NCBI RefSeq assembly: GCF_003096675.1
Contig: NZ_QEKW01000015.1
Span: 1-64,000, forward strand
DNA from: Actinomycetospora cinnamomea
GTDB lineage: Bacteria > Actinomycetota > Actinomycetes > Mycobacteriales > Pseudonocardiaceae
Direction: 5' to 3'
DNA: 64,000 nt
In this document: one piece after another, positions 53,169-61,933 of the stretch
Numbering within the stretch: position 1 is the stretch's first letter
How the letters are laid out: each line of letters opens with the position of its first letter
Made by a program: the position numbers and the translations under genes
Notes under the pieces: model-generated
The model's database searches: none
What the model was told of the DNA's origin: nothing
What the model saw: only the letters and a program-made list of their open reading frames with translations

Positions 53169-54575
53169 TCAGCGGTCGGACGCGGCGCCGGCCCGACGGA
53201 CGAGCTCGTCGAGGCCCTGCTCGATGCCGGCGGCGAGCACGTCGACGTCCGGTACGCCGTCGTGGTCGGCGTTGATGCCGAAGGTCATGCGGCCGGCGTA
53301 GGAGAAGATGCCGATCGCGAGCCGGCAGCCCATGGCGATGGGCACGTGGGCGTGGAGGGAGACCATCCGCCGGCCGAGCGCGTAGAGCGGTCTCGGCGGC
53401 CCGGGCACGTTGGTGGCGACGGCCTGGGCGATCGGCTGCGCCACCCCGGTGGTCTGCGCGGTCAGGGCGAGCAGGGCCGGCGCCACGAGGTCGCCCGCCG
53501 AGAGCATCGTGCGGACGTCGGCGGCGACGACCAGTCGCTTGTGGTCGTCCATCTGCCGTTGTACGTCGGCGAACCGGGCCAGGGGGTCGGGGTCACCGAC
53601 CGGGAGGTCGACCAGGACCGTGGCGATCCGGTTCCCGACCTCGCCGCGTTCGGCGCTGCGGCGCACCGAGATCGGCACCAGGGTGCGGACCACGAGGTGG
53701 TCGGTGAGCCGGCCCCTTCCGGCGAGCAGGTCGCGCAGGCCGGCGGTGATCGCGGTGAGGACGACGTCGTTGGCCGAGCCGCCGAGCTGACGGCGGACAC
53801 GCCGCACGGTCGCGAGGTCGGTGGCGGTCCACGCCCACCGACGACGCCGGCCGAGCGGGCCGTTGAGGACCCGGGCGGTGGTCGCGGTGGCGCGTCGGGT
53901 GAGGTCGAGGATCGACGACGTCGCGGCGTCGGCCCGGCGGGTCCACTCCGCCGGGGACGCGAGATCGCGCAGGACGCCCAGCTGCTGGGACGTGTGGTGC
54001 CCCGCGTCGGTGACCGCGCCCCGCAGGCTCTGCGCGATCACCGTGACCGTGGACGGCTCGGGGTTCGGCGCCCAGGGCTCCGGCTCCTCACCCGTGACCT
54101 CGGGCTCCCGATCGAAGATCAGCTGCAAGAGGTCGGTGCCGGCGATCCCGTCCACCATGCAGTGGTGGACCTTCGCGATGATCGCCCACCGGCCGTCCTC
54201 GAGCCCGTCGACCAACCACACCTCCCAGAGCGGCCTCGTCATGTCCAGGGGCTGCTCGACGATCCGGGCGACGAGGTCGCGGAGCTGCTCGTCGCCTCCC
54301 GGCTCGGCGACGGCGGCGTGCCGGACGTGGTCATCGATCCGGAAGTCCTGGTCGTCCACCCACACCGGACGCCCGAGGCCCAGGGGAACGGTGCGGACCC
54401 GTTGGCGGTAGCGGGGCACTCGCGCGAGCTTGGTCGCCAGCAGCGCCGTGAGCTCCTCGGACCGGGGCCCCGGGCCCTCCATGATGGACACCGAGCCCAC
54501 GTGCATCGGGGTCGTCGGGCCCTCGAGGTGGTAAAAGGTCGCGTCGATCGGCCCCAGACGATCCACCGGTCCCAC
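53169..54575 (-). CDS. Wax-ester synthase/diacylglycerol acyltransferase (WS/DGAT)
   Basis: 468 residues. The acyltransferase motif HHCMVDG (His137, His138, Asp142) is intact; PLWEVWLVDGL, GGSANDVVLT and NVPGP are family blocks. It esterifies diacylglycerol or fatty alcohols with acyl-CoA for lipid storage. Length matches mycobacterial Tgs proteins. The GTG at 54575 is closely followed by another GTG (54566); either may be the start. Stands alone. Confidence 0.92.
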   Translation of the reverse strand: MGPVDRLGPIDATFYHLEGPTTPMHVGSVSIMEGPGPRSEELTALLATKLARVPRYRQRVRTVPLGLGRPVWVDDQDFRIDDHVRHAAVAEPGGDEQLRDLVARIVEQPLDMTRPLWEVWLVDGLEDGRWAIIAKVHHCMVDGIAGTDLLQLIFDREPEVTGEEPEPWAPNPEPSTVTVIAQSLRGAVTDAGHHTSQQLGVLRDLASPAEWTRRADAATSSILDLTRRATATTARVLNGPLGRRRRWAWTATDLATVRRVRRQLGGSANDVVLTAITAGLRDLLAGRGRLTDHLVVRTLVPISVRRSAERGEVGNRIATVLVDLPVGDPDPLARFADVQRQMDDHKRLVVAADVRTMLSAGDLVAPALLALTAQTTGVAQPIAQAVATNVPGPPRPLYALGRRMVSLHAHVPIAMGCRLAIGIFSYAGRMTFGINADHDGVPDVDVLAAGIEQGLDELVRRAGAASDR

Positions 54576-54694
54576 CCTTCTCGCGTCACCCGCTCACGGC
54601 ACGGGGACGCCATGATGCTCGCTGCCGCCGCGCCCCTCCCGGGCACGGGTGCGTGAGCGTGGCCGACCGCCCCGGCGGTCGCGACGGGCGCGGC

Positions 54695-55117
54695 TCACAC
54701 CCGCGGCCGGTCCAGCCGGTCAGGACCCGCCTCATCGACCCCGTCGCGGTCGCTGCTCCGATCTCCGTGCGTGGCCCGGTCGATCACCTCGGCCGCGAAC
54801 TCGGTGGGGGAGAGGACCGCGGCGAGGGTGTCGGCGGCCAGCGCCGCCGCGCTGAGCAGCAGCCCGGCCGCGGCCTCGGCCGTGGCCTGCGCCGAGGCCT
54901 CCACCGCCGCCAGCGGGGCGGTCGCCCTCCTCCGGACCCTGCCCGCGGAGGCGCGGCCGGGGTGGGTGGGTCGGGGGAGTACAGCGACCGGCGCGCGGCC
55001 AACCCCTCCGCCGACTCCTCCGCCGACTCCTCCGCCACGACGACGTGCACTCCGTCGCTGATCGGCCCGGCTCCGTCGGTTCGTCGGTGACGGGCCCGGT
55101 GCCGTCGATGGGCACAT
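54695..55117 (-). pseudogene. Possible frameshifted short gene
   Basis: A ribosome site (AAAGGAAGG) precedes overlapping ATG 55117 and GTG 55115 starts. Protein-like segments appear in different frames: VPIDGTGPVTDEPTEPG near the start, ISDGVHVVVAEESAEESAEG, then AAVEASAQATAEAAAGLLLS and LSPTEFAAEVIDRATHGD. No single frame joins them, so one or two indels would be needed. It could be a decayed gene or biased non-coding DNA. The rest of the 720-base gap holds nothing identifiable. Confidence 0.3.
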
Positions 55118-55296
55118 TCCGGCCTTCCTTTCGGCCCCCCTGGGGTGTGCAAGGCGCGGCGCACGATCCTCGGCCGACGGGCATCGAGCAGACACGGCGG
55201 TATCACCGACCGGTTGCAGTCCAGGTCCGAGCACGCGGCGCGGTCTCCACGTCGTGGGCAGGGCGAGAGGTGGCCTTCCTCGGTCTGGCCGGAGGG

Positions 55297-56151
55297 TCAC
55301 GTGCCGACGAGCTTGCGGGCGACGACCACCAGGTACTCGTAGGTGTAGCGGGACGGGCCGTGCGGCTCGCCCTGGTCGGCCCGGGTCGCGAACTCCAGGA
55401 GGTCGTGGTCGAGGGCCGCGAGCTGCGGATCGTCGGCGAGCGCTGCGTAGGTGGCGACCACGGGGCCGAACGTGTCCCTGAAGAGGTCGACGTAGGCACG
55501 GGGATCGGCCGCCACCTCGTCGTAGGTGTCGCGTCGGAAGGTCACCGCTGCCCGGTCCCCGAAGAGCGTGCGCACGTGCTCCTCGCTGCCCCACAGCGGA
55601 GGCGGCGAGGCGTCGGGCGGCGGAGACGGCATGTAGGGGGCGAGCGCGCCGAAGAAATCCGAGATCAGGCCCTCGGGTGTGAAGTTGAGCATCCCCACCG
55701 TCCCGCCCGGACGGCACACCCGCAGCATCTCGTCGGCCACCGTCTGGTGGTGCGGCGCAAAGAGCGCCCCGAACGACGACGTGACGACGTCGAACTCGCC
55801 GTCCCCGAACGGCAGCGCCTCGACGTCGGCCTCCACCCATTCGATGTGTACCCCGTGGGCCGCGGCCTCTCGCCGGCCGGCCTCGAAGTTCTCCGGCGTC
55901 AGGTCGGCCGCCACGACCTCGGCGCCGGCAAGGGCGGCGCGGATCGCCGTGTTGCCCGTCCCGGCGGCGACGTCGAGCACCCGCTGACCCGCGGAGATAC
56001 CGCACGCCTCGACGAGCACGGGCCCGAGATCCCAGACGGTGGCCTTGGCGAACCGGTGGTAGTCGCCGAGCGCCCACGCGGCGCGGGTCGCGCTCTTCCG
56101 CTCATCGATTCGTGTGTCCATGGCGTCAAGCCAGCCACGGACGGCGGTCAT
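55297..56151 (-). CDS. SAM-dependent methyltransferase (module B)
   Basis: 284 residues, class I Rossmann methyltransferase. Motif I is LDVAAGTGNTAI, followed by ADLTPENFE (acidic ribose ligand), VEADVEALPFGDGEFDVV and RVCRPGGTVGM (post-motif). It resembles UbiE/Methyltransf_11-25 proteins acting on small molecules; substrate unknown. It starts 19 bases after the LuxR gene in the same direction, clearly an operon. ATG 56121 is an alternative start. It is related in layout to the methyltransferase at 57916-58743. Confidence 0.87.
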   Translation of the reverse strand: MTAVRGWLDAMDTRIDERKSATRAAWALGDYHRFAKATVWDLGPVLVEACGISAGQRVLDVAAGTGNTAIRAALAGAEVVAADLTPENFEAGRREAAAHGVHIEWVEADVEALPFGDGEFDVVTSSFGALFAPHHQTVADEMLRVCRPGGTVGMLNFTPEGLISDFFGALAPYMPSPPPDASPPPLWGSEEHVRTLFGDRAAVTFRRDTYDEVAADPRAYVDLFRDTFGPVVATYAALADDPQLAALDHDLLEFATRADQGEPHGPSRYTYEYLVVVARKLVGT

Positions 56152-56170
56152 GTCGCGTCGCCAGTTCTGG

Positions 56171-57832
56171 CTATCCGTGACGCCCGGCCGTGAGGCCCGA
56201 CCGGACCACGTAGGCGGCGGCCGCGGTCCGCGACGGGAGGTCGAGCTTGCGCAGGATGTTCGTGACGTGCCGGTGCACGGTGTGTTCCGACACCACCAGC
56301 TGCGCTGCGATCTGACGGTTGGTGAGGCCCTCGGCGAGGAGGACGAGGACGTCACGCTCGCGGCGGGTCACGGCGAGGCCCGCCGGGTTCGTGGCGACGT
56401 CGAGGAGCCGGTGCGCCCGGCCCGACTCCACCTCCGCGCCGAGCCGGTCCAGCGACGTGGCGGCGGCACCCGCCTCCTGCGCGGCGAGGTCGAGCTGCCC
56501 GAGCGCGATCAGACTCGTGGTGAGCTCGAGGCGGGCCCGCGCCGCCTCGAACGGTGTCCCGCAACGGGTGAACCGGTCGACGGCGCTCTCGAGGGAGCTC
56601 CGGGCGCTCTCGTGGTCGCCGCCCGCGGCGGCGACCAGCGCGTCGCACACCTCGGCGAGCGCGTGCACGGGTTCGGTGGCGACGAGCTTCTCGACCTCCC
56701 ACAGCTCGCCGAGCGCCGCGACGGCTCGGTCGAGCTCGCCGCTCGCCACCCGCGAGCGGACGAGGTGCTCGAGTGCGGGTGCGCGATCGACCTTGGACTC
56801 CGGAGGGCTCTGACGAAGCACCCGCTCCACCAACTCGGCGGAGTGCAGGGGGCGGCCGCGATCGAACTCGACGCGTGCCCGGCACAGCAGTGCGGGCCCC
56901 GTCGCGCCGGCTCGCTCGAGCAGCCTCGCGACCTCGTCCAGCCGACCCTGCCGCCGGCGCAACTCGGCCAGCTCGACCAGCGCACCTCCGACCATGGCCG
57001 GCCGGGAGCGGCTGAAGTCCTCGATCGACGACTCCAGCAGCTCCTCGGCGTCGGACCACCGGCCGCGCCACACGTGAACAGCGCCGTACTCCGCACGACA
57101 GAACGCGCGCAGATAGCGGCTGCCGAAGCGGTCGGCGAGCTCGGCGGTCCGCACGCACCACGCGGCTGCGCGGTCGAGGTCCAGGACGGTGGTGCAGGCG
57201 GTGATCAGGAAGCACCAGGCCCAGCCGCTGGAGATCGGGATGGTTGCTTCGCCCGCCATCGCACCGGCCTCGTCGAGTCGGCGCATGCCCTCGTCGATCT
57301 CGCCCCGGCTGACGAGGAGCGAGCCGTCGAGGGCGAGCCCGAGCATCTCCAGGTCCGGCGCGTCGAGGTGCCTTCCCACCTCGGCGGTCTGCGCCGCACG
57401 CTGTCGAGCGACGACGACGTCCCCTGCGAGGGCGGCGAGGTACCCCTCATGGAAGGTGAGCCAGCCGTGCTCCGGTCGCGTGTCCATCGCCACGAGCAGC
57501 CGGCGCGCTCTCCGCAGCCAACCGGAGGAGACGGCGACGGCGCCACGGAAATCCAGATGGTCGGAGGCGATCCAGATGCCGACCCGGGCCGCGGACGCGG
57601 GATCGTCGCACGACCGGTAGAGCCGGAAGGCCCGCTCGCGGGCCGGGAAGACCGTCTCGGCGTCGTCGAGCCACCACGCGGCCCACCCCAGGCCCTCCAA
57701 CGCCTCCGGCGTCTCTCGATGCGCCAGCGCCTCCGAGAACGCGCCGCGCGCAGCCTCCCACTCGGCCGCGTGGAGATGCGCCCATCCGGACGCGAGGAGG
57801 TCGGCGGTGTCGCCGTGCGTCTGCCCTGCCAC
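56171..57832 (-). CDS. LuxR-type regulator with TPR-like repeats (module B)
   Basis: 553 residues. The first ~470 are helical TPR-like repeats (alternating A/L/W helices, e.g. AEWEAARGAFSEAL). The C-terminal 65 form a LuxR HTH: LAVTRRERDVLVLLAEGLTN followed by RQIAAQLVVSEHTVHRHV. It lacks the N-terminal P-loop NTPase of full MalT/LAL regulators, so it is an NTPase-less relative. It is followed directly by a methyltransferase. GTG 57832 has GAGG very close; a downstream start cannot be excluded. Confidence 0.88.
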   Translation of the reverse strand: MAGQTHGDTADLLASGWAHLHAAEWEAARGAFSEALAHRETPEALEGLGWAAWWLDDAETVFPARERAFRLYRSCDDPASAARVGIWIASDHLDFRGAVAVSSGWLRRARRLLVAMDTRPEHGWLTFHEGYLAALAGDVVVARQRAAQTAEVGRHLDAPDLEMLGLALDGSLLVSRGEIDEGMRRLDEAGAMAGEATIPISSGWAWCFLITACTTVLDLDRAAAWCVRTAELADRFGSRYLRAFCRAEYGAVHVWRGRWSDAEELLESSIEDFSRSRPAMVGGALVELAELRRRQGRLDEVARLLERAGATGPALLCRARVEFDRGRPLHSAELVERVLRQSPPESKVDRAPALEHLVRSRVASGELDRAVAALGELWEVEKLVATEPVHALAEVCDALVAAAGGDHESARSSLESAVDRFTRCGTPFEAARARLELTTSLIALGQLDLAAQEAGAAATSLDRLGAEVESGRAHRLLDVATNPAGLAVTRRERDVLVLLAEGLTNRQIAAQLVVSEHTVHRHVTNILRKLDLPSRTAAAAYVVRSGLTAGRHG

Positions 57833-57915
57833 ACCTCATGGTCCCGCCTCGTCGGGCCGGGCTGAAGGACGAGCGCAGCCCTGGTGGACGCCGGGGAGCC
57901 GGTGCGCCCACCCGC

Positions 57916-58743
57916 TCACACGGTGCCGACGCCGACATTGATCGCGGCGTGGAGCGTGCCGGCGGAACTCCCACCGAACCGCTCCCGGAGCACACCGTCG
58001 AGGACCTCCAGCAACCGGACCCTCCGGGCCTCGTCGAGGCCCGCGACCATGGCCGCCCCGAGCGGATTGCTCGAGGTCACCTTGTTCCACAGGTCGGACG
58101 CGGAGCGGACCGGGAGGGCCCAGGTGCTCCTGTCGATCGCGACGTGCTGCAACCCGGCGGCCGTGAGAGCCCGGGCGAAGGTGTCGGGGTCGGCGAGCTG
58201 GAACGGAGGGGGAGGTGGATCCAGCGGCGGGACGACGGCGTCCGGGGCGACCGCTCTCAGACCGGCGATGAACGTACTGAGGAACTCCACCCTCGGGAGG
58301 GGGCCGAACGCGGCGAGGAGGACGCGCCCGCCGGGCCGGGTCACCCGCACCATCTCGCGGAGTGCGACGGCGAGCCGCGGAGACATGGTGACGCCGTTCT
58401 GCGACGTCGCCACGTCGAACTCGTCGTCGGGCAGGTCCAGCGCGTGCGCGTCCATCGTCCGGCCGTCGATGCGCAGGCCCTCGCCTCGCGCCCGCGCGTC
58501 CAGGAGCTCGATCATCCGTGGGGAGATGTCCACGGCCGTCACCTGCGCTCCGTGCCGCGCCGCCGGGATCGCGAGGGCGCCGGAGCCGCAGGCGACGTCG
58601 AGCAGGCGGGTGCCCGGGCCGACGTCGAGCCGCTCCACCAGCTCCTCCGCCGGGTCGATGTTGATCGGCGTGATGAACTCGTCGAAGTGCGGGGCGATCG
58701 TGTCCCAGGCGGTCCGGACCTGATCGCTGGTGGTGAGCGTCAT
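57916..58743 (-). CDS. SAM-dependent methyltransferase (module A)
   Basis: 275 residues. Motif I LLDVACGSGALAIPA, acidic VDISPRMIELL, MDAHALDLPDDEFDVA and RVTRPGGRVLLAAFG. A class I small-molecule methyltransferase. AGGAGG seven bases before ATG 58743. It lies 142 bases after a LuxR gene and 83 bases before the next LuxR gene, all leftward, so it may be co-transcribed. Confidence 0.88.
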   Translation of the reverse strand: MTLTTSDQVRTAWDTIAPHFDEFITPINIDPAEELVERLDVGPGTRLLDVACGSGALAIPAARHGAQVTAVDISPRMIELLDARARGEGLRIDGRTMDAHALDLPDDEFDVATSQNGVTMSPRLAVALREMVRVTRPGGRVLLAAFGPLPRVEFLSTFIAGLRAVAPDAVVPPLDPPPPPFQLADPDTFARALTAAGLQHVAIDRSTWALPVRSASDLWNKVTSSNPLGAAMVAGLDEARRVRLLEVLDGVLRERFGGSSAGTLHAAINVGVGTV

Positions 58744-58885
58744 GGCTGCCTCCTGACAGCGCGGTGAGGTGGAGGACCGACCCGACGCTACGAAGACCGT
58801 CACGGCCGGGGCATCGCACCCGACGACCACTCCCGCTGCCGACGCGTGGTCCTTTCGTGCCATCGCCGGCGAGCTCGCGCACCGG

Positions 58886-60583
58886 TCAGCCGCGTCGGGT
58901 GGAGACGACACCCTCCTGATAGGCCCAGGCCGTGGCCTCGGCGCGGGACGCGACACCGAGCTTGGCGAAGATGTTGTGCACGTGCCGGCGCACCGTGTGC
59001 TCGCTGACGACCAGAGCCGCGGCGACCTGCCGGTTCGTACGCCCGGCCGCGACGTGGACGAGGACCTCCACCTCGCGTGCGGTCAGTCCCCCGGGGTGGC
59101 GGCCGGGGGTGCCGCACAGCTCGTCGAGACGCGCGAGGTCGGTCACCGCGCCGACCTCGGTGAACCGGCGCCGGGCCGTGTCCCACTCCAGCACCGCCGA
59201 GTCGTGGTCACCCAGGCTGCGGTACGCAGCGCCGAGGTGCGCGGCCGACCGGGCGGCCTCGTCGGGGGCGTCCAGCTGCTGCCACGTCCTCCTGGCCGAG
59301 CCGAGCGGGCGCAGGGCGCCGGCGGCGTCCCCGTCGGCCAGCAGCATCTGTCCCCGGGCGTGGTCATGGATGGCTTCCAGGTGCGGGGACGCGAAGCGTG
59401 CGGCGAGCCCGTCCAGGTCGGCGACCGCGCGGCGGGCCTCCGCAGGCTCGCCGGCCGCCACCGCGACCTCGACGAACGCCGCCAGGACACGCACGCGCTC
59501 GGCCGGCACCAGGTCGTCCTCGAGGGCCCGTCGCAGCGCCGCCATCGCGTCGCCGACCCGGCCCTGCGCGAGCCGCAGCAGGGCCATGCCGGGCTGTACG
59601 GGGTGGGCCCAGCGATGGGCCTCGCGGTAGGCGTCCTCGGCCTCGCCGAACGCACCTCGGACGCGCTGCAGCTCCGCGAGCTGGTAGAACGCCATGCCCT
59701 GTGCCGCGTCGCCGGGAAGGTCCGCCAGGTGCGTGCAGGCGGCGCGGATCTCGGCCATCGCCTCGGCCCACTCCCCGCGGAGCTGGAGCAGCTGGGAGCG
59801 GTGCACGAGGCACTGACCGCGATAGGGCTTGATCCCCTGCTGCTCGGCGCACCAGGCACTCAGGGCCGTCGTCCACCGCTGGGCCCGCTGGAGGTCGAAG
59901 GCCCGCTGGCAGGTGATGATCACGGCGCAGTAGACGAGGCCGGCGGCGAGCGGCGTGACCTCGTCGTCGACCACGGCGAGCATCGCCTCGTCGAGCATCG
60001 CCGTCCCGCGCCCGACCTCGCCGAGCGCCACGAGCGCCTGACCCTGGCCGAGCCGACCCAGGGTCGCCAGATCGCGGTCACCGGAGGCGTCGCCGAGAGC
60101 ACCGGCCTCGACGAAGACGCGGAGAGCAGTCTCGGCGTCGCCGCCCTCGAGGGTCTGCAGCGCGGCGGGAAGGCGGAGATACGCATGCTCGGGAGCATCG
60201 GGAGGGCAGTGCTCGAGGACCCTCGCGGCTCGCGCGAACCACCCGCCCCCGCGCGCGTGCTCGCCACGCAGCACGAGGGTGAGGCCCTGCCAGAACGCGC
60301 ACCGGACCGACCGGCCGGGCTCGCCCGCCTCCGACCACGCGTGGTGCGCGCTCGCCCAGGCCCGGTAGGCCGCGTCGAACCGGCCGATGAGGTACGACGC
60401 GACCGCCCACGTCTCCAGGTCGCCCGCCGCCAGCTCGGTCGACCTCTCCGCCGCGGCGAACTCGGCGCACGCGGCGCGCCAGGCGCGCTCGCGGCAGGAC
60501 CGATGGGCGCGCGCCCGGGCGTCCTGCTCCACGAGAACAGTGTGGCGGGACGTGACCGTTCGATCCCCCTCCGCGGTACTCAT
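58886..60583 (-). CDS. LuxR-type regulator with TPR-like repeats (module A)
   Basis: 565 residues, same plan as the regulator at 56171: about 480 residues of TPR-like helices and a C-terminal HTH (GLTAREVEVLVHVAAGRTNR, then QVAAALVVSEHTVRRHVHN). No NTPase motif. Within the HTH the two regulators are close (VVSEHTV-RHV), the sensor parts much less so. ATG 60583 has AGAGGA directly before it, so it may be leaderless or start later. Divergent from the ABM-like gene. Confidence 0.88.
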   Translation of the reverse strand: MSTAEGDRTVTSRHTVLVEQDARARAHRSCRERAWRAACAEFAAAERSTELAAGDLETWAVASYLIGRFDAAYRAWASAHHAWSEAGEPGRSVRCAFWQGLTLVLRGEHARGGGWFARAARVLEHCPPDAPEHAYLRLPAALQTLEGGDAETALRVFVEAGALGDASGDRDLATLGRLGQGQALVALGEVGRGTAMLDEAMLAVVDDEVTPLAAGLVYCAVIITCQRAFDLQRAQRWTTALSAWCAEQQGIKPYRGQCLVHRSQLLQLRGEWAEAMAEIRAACTHLADLPGDAAQGMAFYQLAELQRVRGAFGEAEDAYREAHRWAHPVQPGMALLRLAQGRVGDAMAALRRALEDDLVPAERVRVLAAFVEVAVAAGEPAEARRAVADLDGLAARFASPHLEAIHDHARGQMLLADGDAAGALRPLGSARRTWQQLDAPDEAARSAAHLGAAYRSLGDHDSAVLEWDTARRRFTEVGAVTDLARLDELCGTPGRHPGGLTAREVEVLVHVAAGRTNRQVAAALVVSEHTVRRHVHNIFAKLGVASRAEATAWAYQEGVVSTRRG

Positions 60584-60660
60584 TCCTCTGCGGAGATCAC
60601 CGGAGCATGCTGGGACGTGCCAGCTGTGCCATCGGTCGGCGCACCGGGATTGAGAGGTGG

Positions 60661-61260
60661 ATGATGTTCGTTCAGGTGATCGAGGGCCGGGTCGCCGACC
60701 GGGAGGGCCTGCGCCGCCAGATGGATCGCTGGATGGCCGAGCTGCGGCCCGGCGCCGCGGGCTATCTCGGCACGACCGCCGGGGTCGCCGACGACGAGCG
60801 GGCCTTCGCCTTCGCCCGCTTCGAGTCCGCCGCGGCCGCGAAGGCCAACAGCGAGCGCCCGGAGCAGGGCCGGTGGTGGGCCGAGACCGAGAAGTGTTTC
60901 GACGGGACCGTCACGTTCTCGGATTCCGACGAGGTCGACACGTTCCTGGCGGGTGGGAGCGACGACGCGGGGTTCGTCCAGATCATGAAGGGCAGCGCGC
61001 CCGATCGCGACCGGCTCCGTGCCATGGACGCGAAGCTCGCCGAGCACGCCGCCTCGTTCCGGCCCGACCTCGTCGGTGGCATCCGGGTCTGGACCGGGCC
61101 CGGCACGTACATCGAGGCCGCCTACTTCACCAGCGAAGCCGAGGCGCGGGCCAACGAGACCAAGGAACCTCCGCCCGAGCTCGCGGAGGAGATGGCCGAG
61201 TTCGCCGAGATGATGGCGAACATCGAGTTCGTCGACCTCCGCGAGCCCTGGCTCTACTGA
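60661..61260 (+). CDS. Two-repeat ABM-like (dimeric alpha/beta barrel) protein
   Basis: 199 residues made of two similar halves: MFVQVIEGRVADREGLRRQM and GFVQIMKGSAPDRDRLRAMD begin each ferredoxin-like repeat; strands such as RAFAFARFESAAAA and TYIEAAYFTSEAEA match between halves. The fold is that of ABM/EthD-like domains, which bind small molecules or haem in some cases. No catalytic residue can be named. Adjacent ATGs (60661, 60664) follow GAGAGG. It faces the GYD-domain gene. Confidence 0.78.
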   Translation: MMFVQVIEGRVADREGLRRQMDRWMAELRPGAAGYLGTTAGVADDERAFAFARFESAAAAKANSERPEQGRWWAETEKCFDGTVTFSDSDEVDTFLAGGSDDAGFVQIMKGSAPDRDRLRAMDAKLAEHAASFRPDLVGGIRVWTGPGTYIEAAYFTSEAEARANETKEPPPELAEEMAEFAEMMANIEFVDLREPWLY

Positions 61261-61279
61261 CAGCACCGCTGTCCGTCGG

Positions 61280-61612
61280 TCACGTGCCGGGCAGGCGGTA
61301 CCCGCCTCGCGCGGTGCCGGCCTGCTCGAGCACGCCGCCGAGGTCCTCCGGGGCGATCAGCTCGTGGGTCTCGAGGCCCTGCACGGCGCCGGTGCTCGAC
61401 ACCGCGATCGAGACCGCGGCCGCGGCGGCGGCGTCGGGCGCATCGACGATCACGAAGCCGTCCCTCGAGCCGAACATGAAGTACATCGTCTCGACGTCGC
61501 CACCGACCGTGCGCGCCATGTCCCGCACCGCGGCGAGGCGGTCGCCCGGATTCGAAATCATCTTCGACCAGGTCTCGGCGGTGTAGTTGAAGAACACCAC
61601 GAACTTCGCCAT
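61280..61612 (-). CDS. GYD-domain protein
   Basis: 110 residues: KFVVFFNYTAETWSKMISNP at the start and MYFMFGSRDGFVIVDAPDAA in the middle match the GYD domain (here GSRDGFVI replaces the G-x-Y-D core). Dimeric alpha/beta-barrel fold, function unknown. ATG 61612 has GGGGGCCGAG upstream; a longer frame to 61663 lacks one. Convergent with the ABM-like gene, 19 bases apart. Confidence 0.8.
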   Translation of the reverse strand: MAKFVVFFNYTAETWSKMISNPGDRLAAVRDMARTVGGDVETMYFMFGSRDGFVIVDAPDAAAAAAVSIAVSSTGAVQGLETHELIAPEDLGGVLEQAGTARGGYRLPGT

Positions 61613-61933
61613 CTCGGCCCCCGTTCCTCGGCCGCGGTCCATGCCGAACCCGCGGCATGTCACGTGCTGTCACGATCCCGCAGGTTCAGGCGTCCTGTCG
61701 TTGGGCCGAACGAGTGGCCTTGCCCGCGCGCGCGTGACGCCTCGGCGCAACGCTGCCCCCGCGGGCTCCGGATGCACGTCACGGCCGAATGTCCGAGGGA
61801 CCGTTCATGCGGGTGTCGTAATGGATCTGTGATCTGAGGAAAATAATCACGGGATTCGTCGCGCGGGGTTCCCCCTCACCGCGGAGGCGGAGGAGGGTGA
61901 CCCCGCCGTGCGATCCGGGGAGGTCAGACCGGG
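61613..61933. other. Intergenic region with AT-richer patch
   Basis: 321 bases between divergent genes. A distinctly less G/C-rich patch lies at about 61815-61860 (ggaaaataatcac), a likely promoter zone for the gene at 61934, though I cannot fix a -35/-10 pair. No coding frame. Confidence 0.4.
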
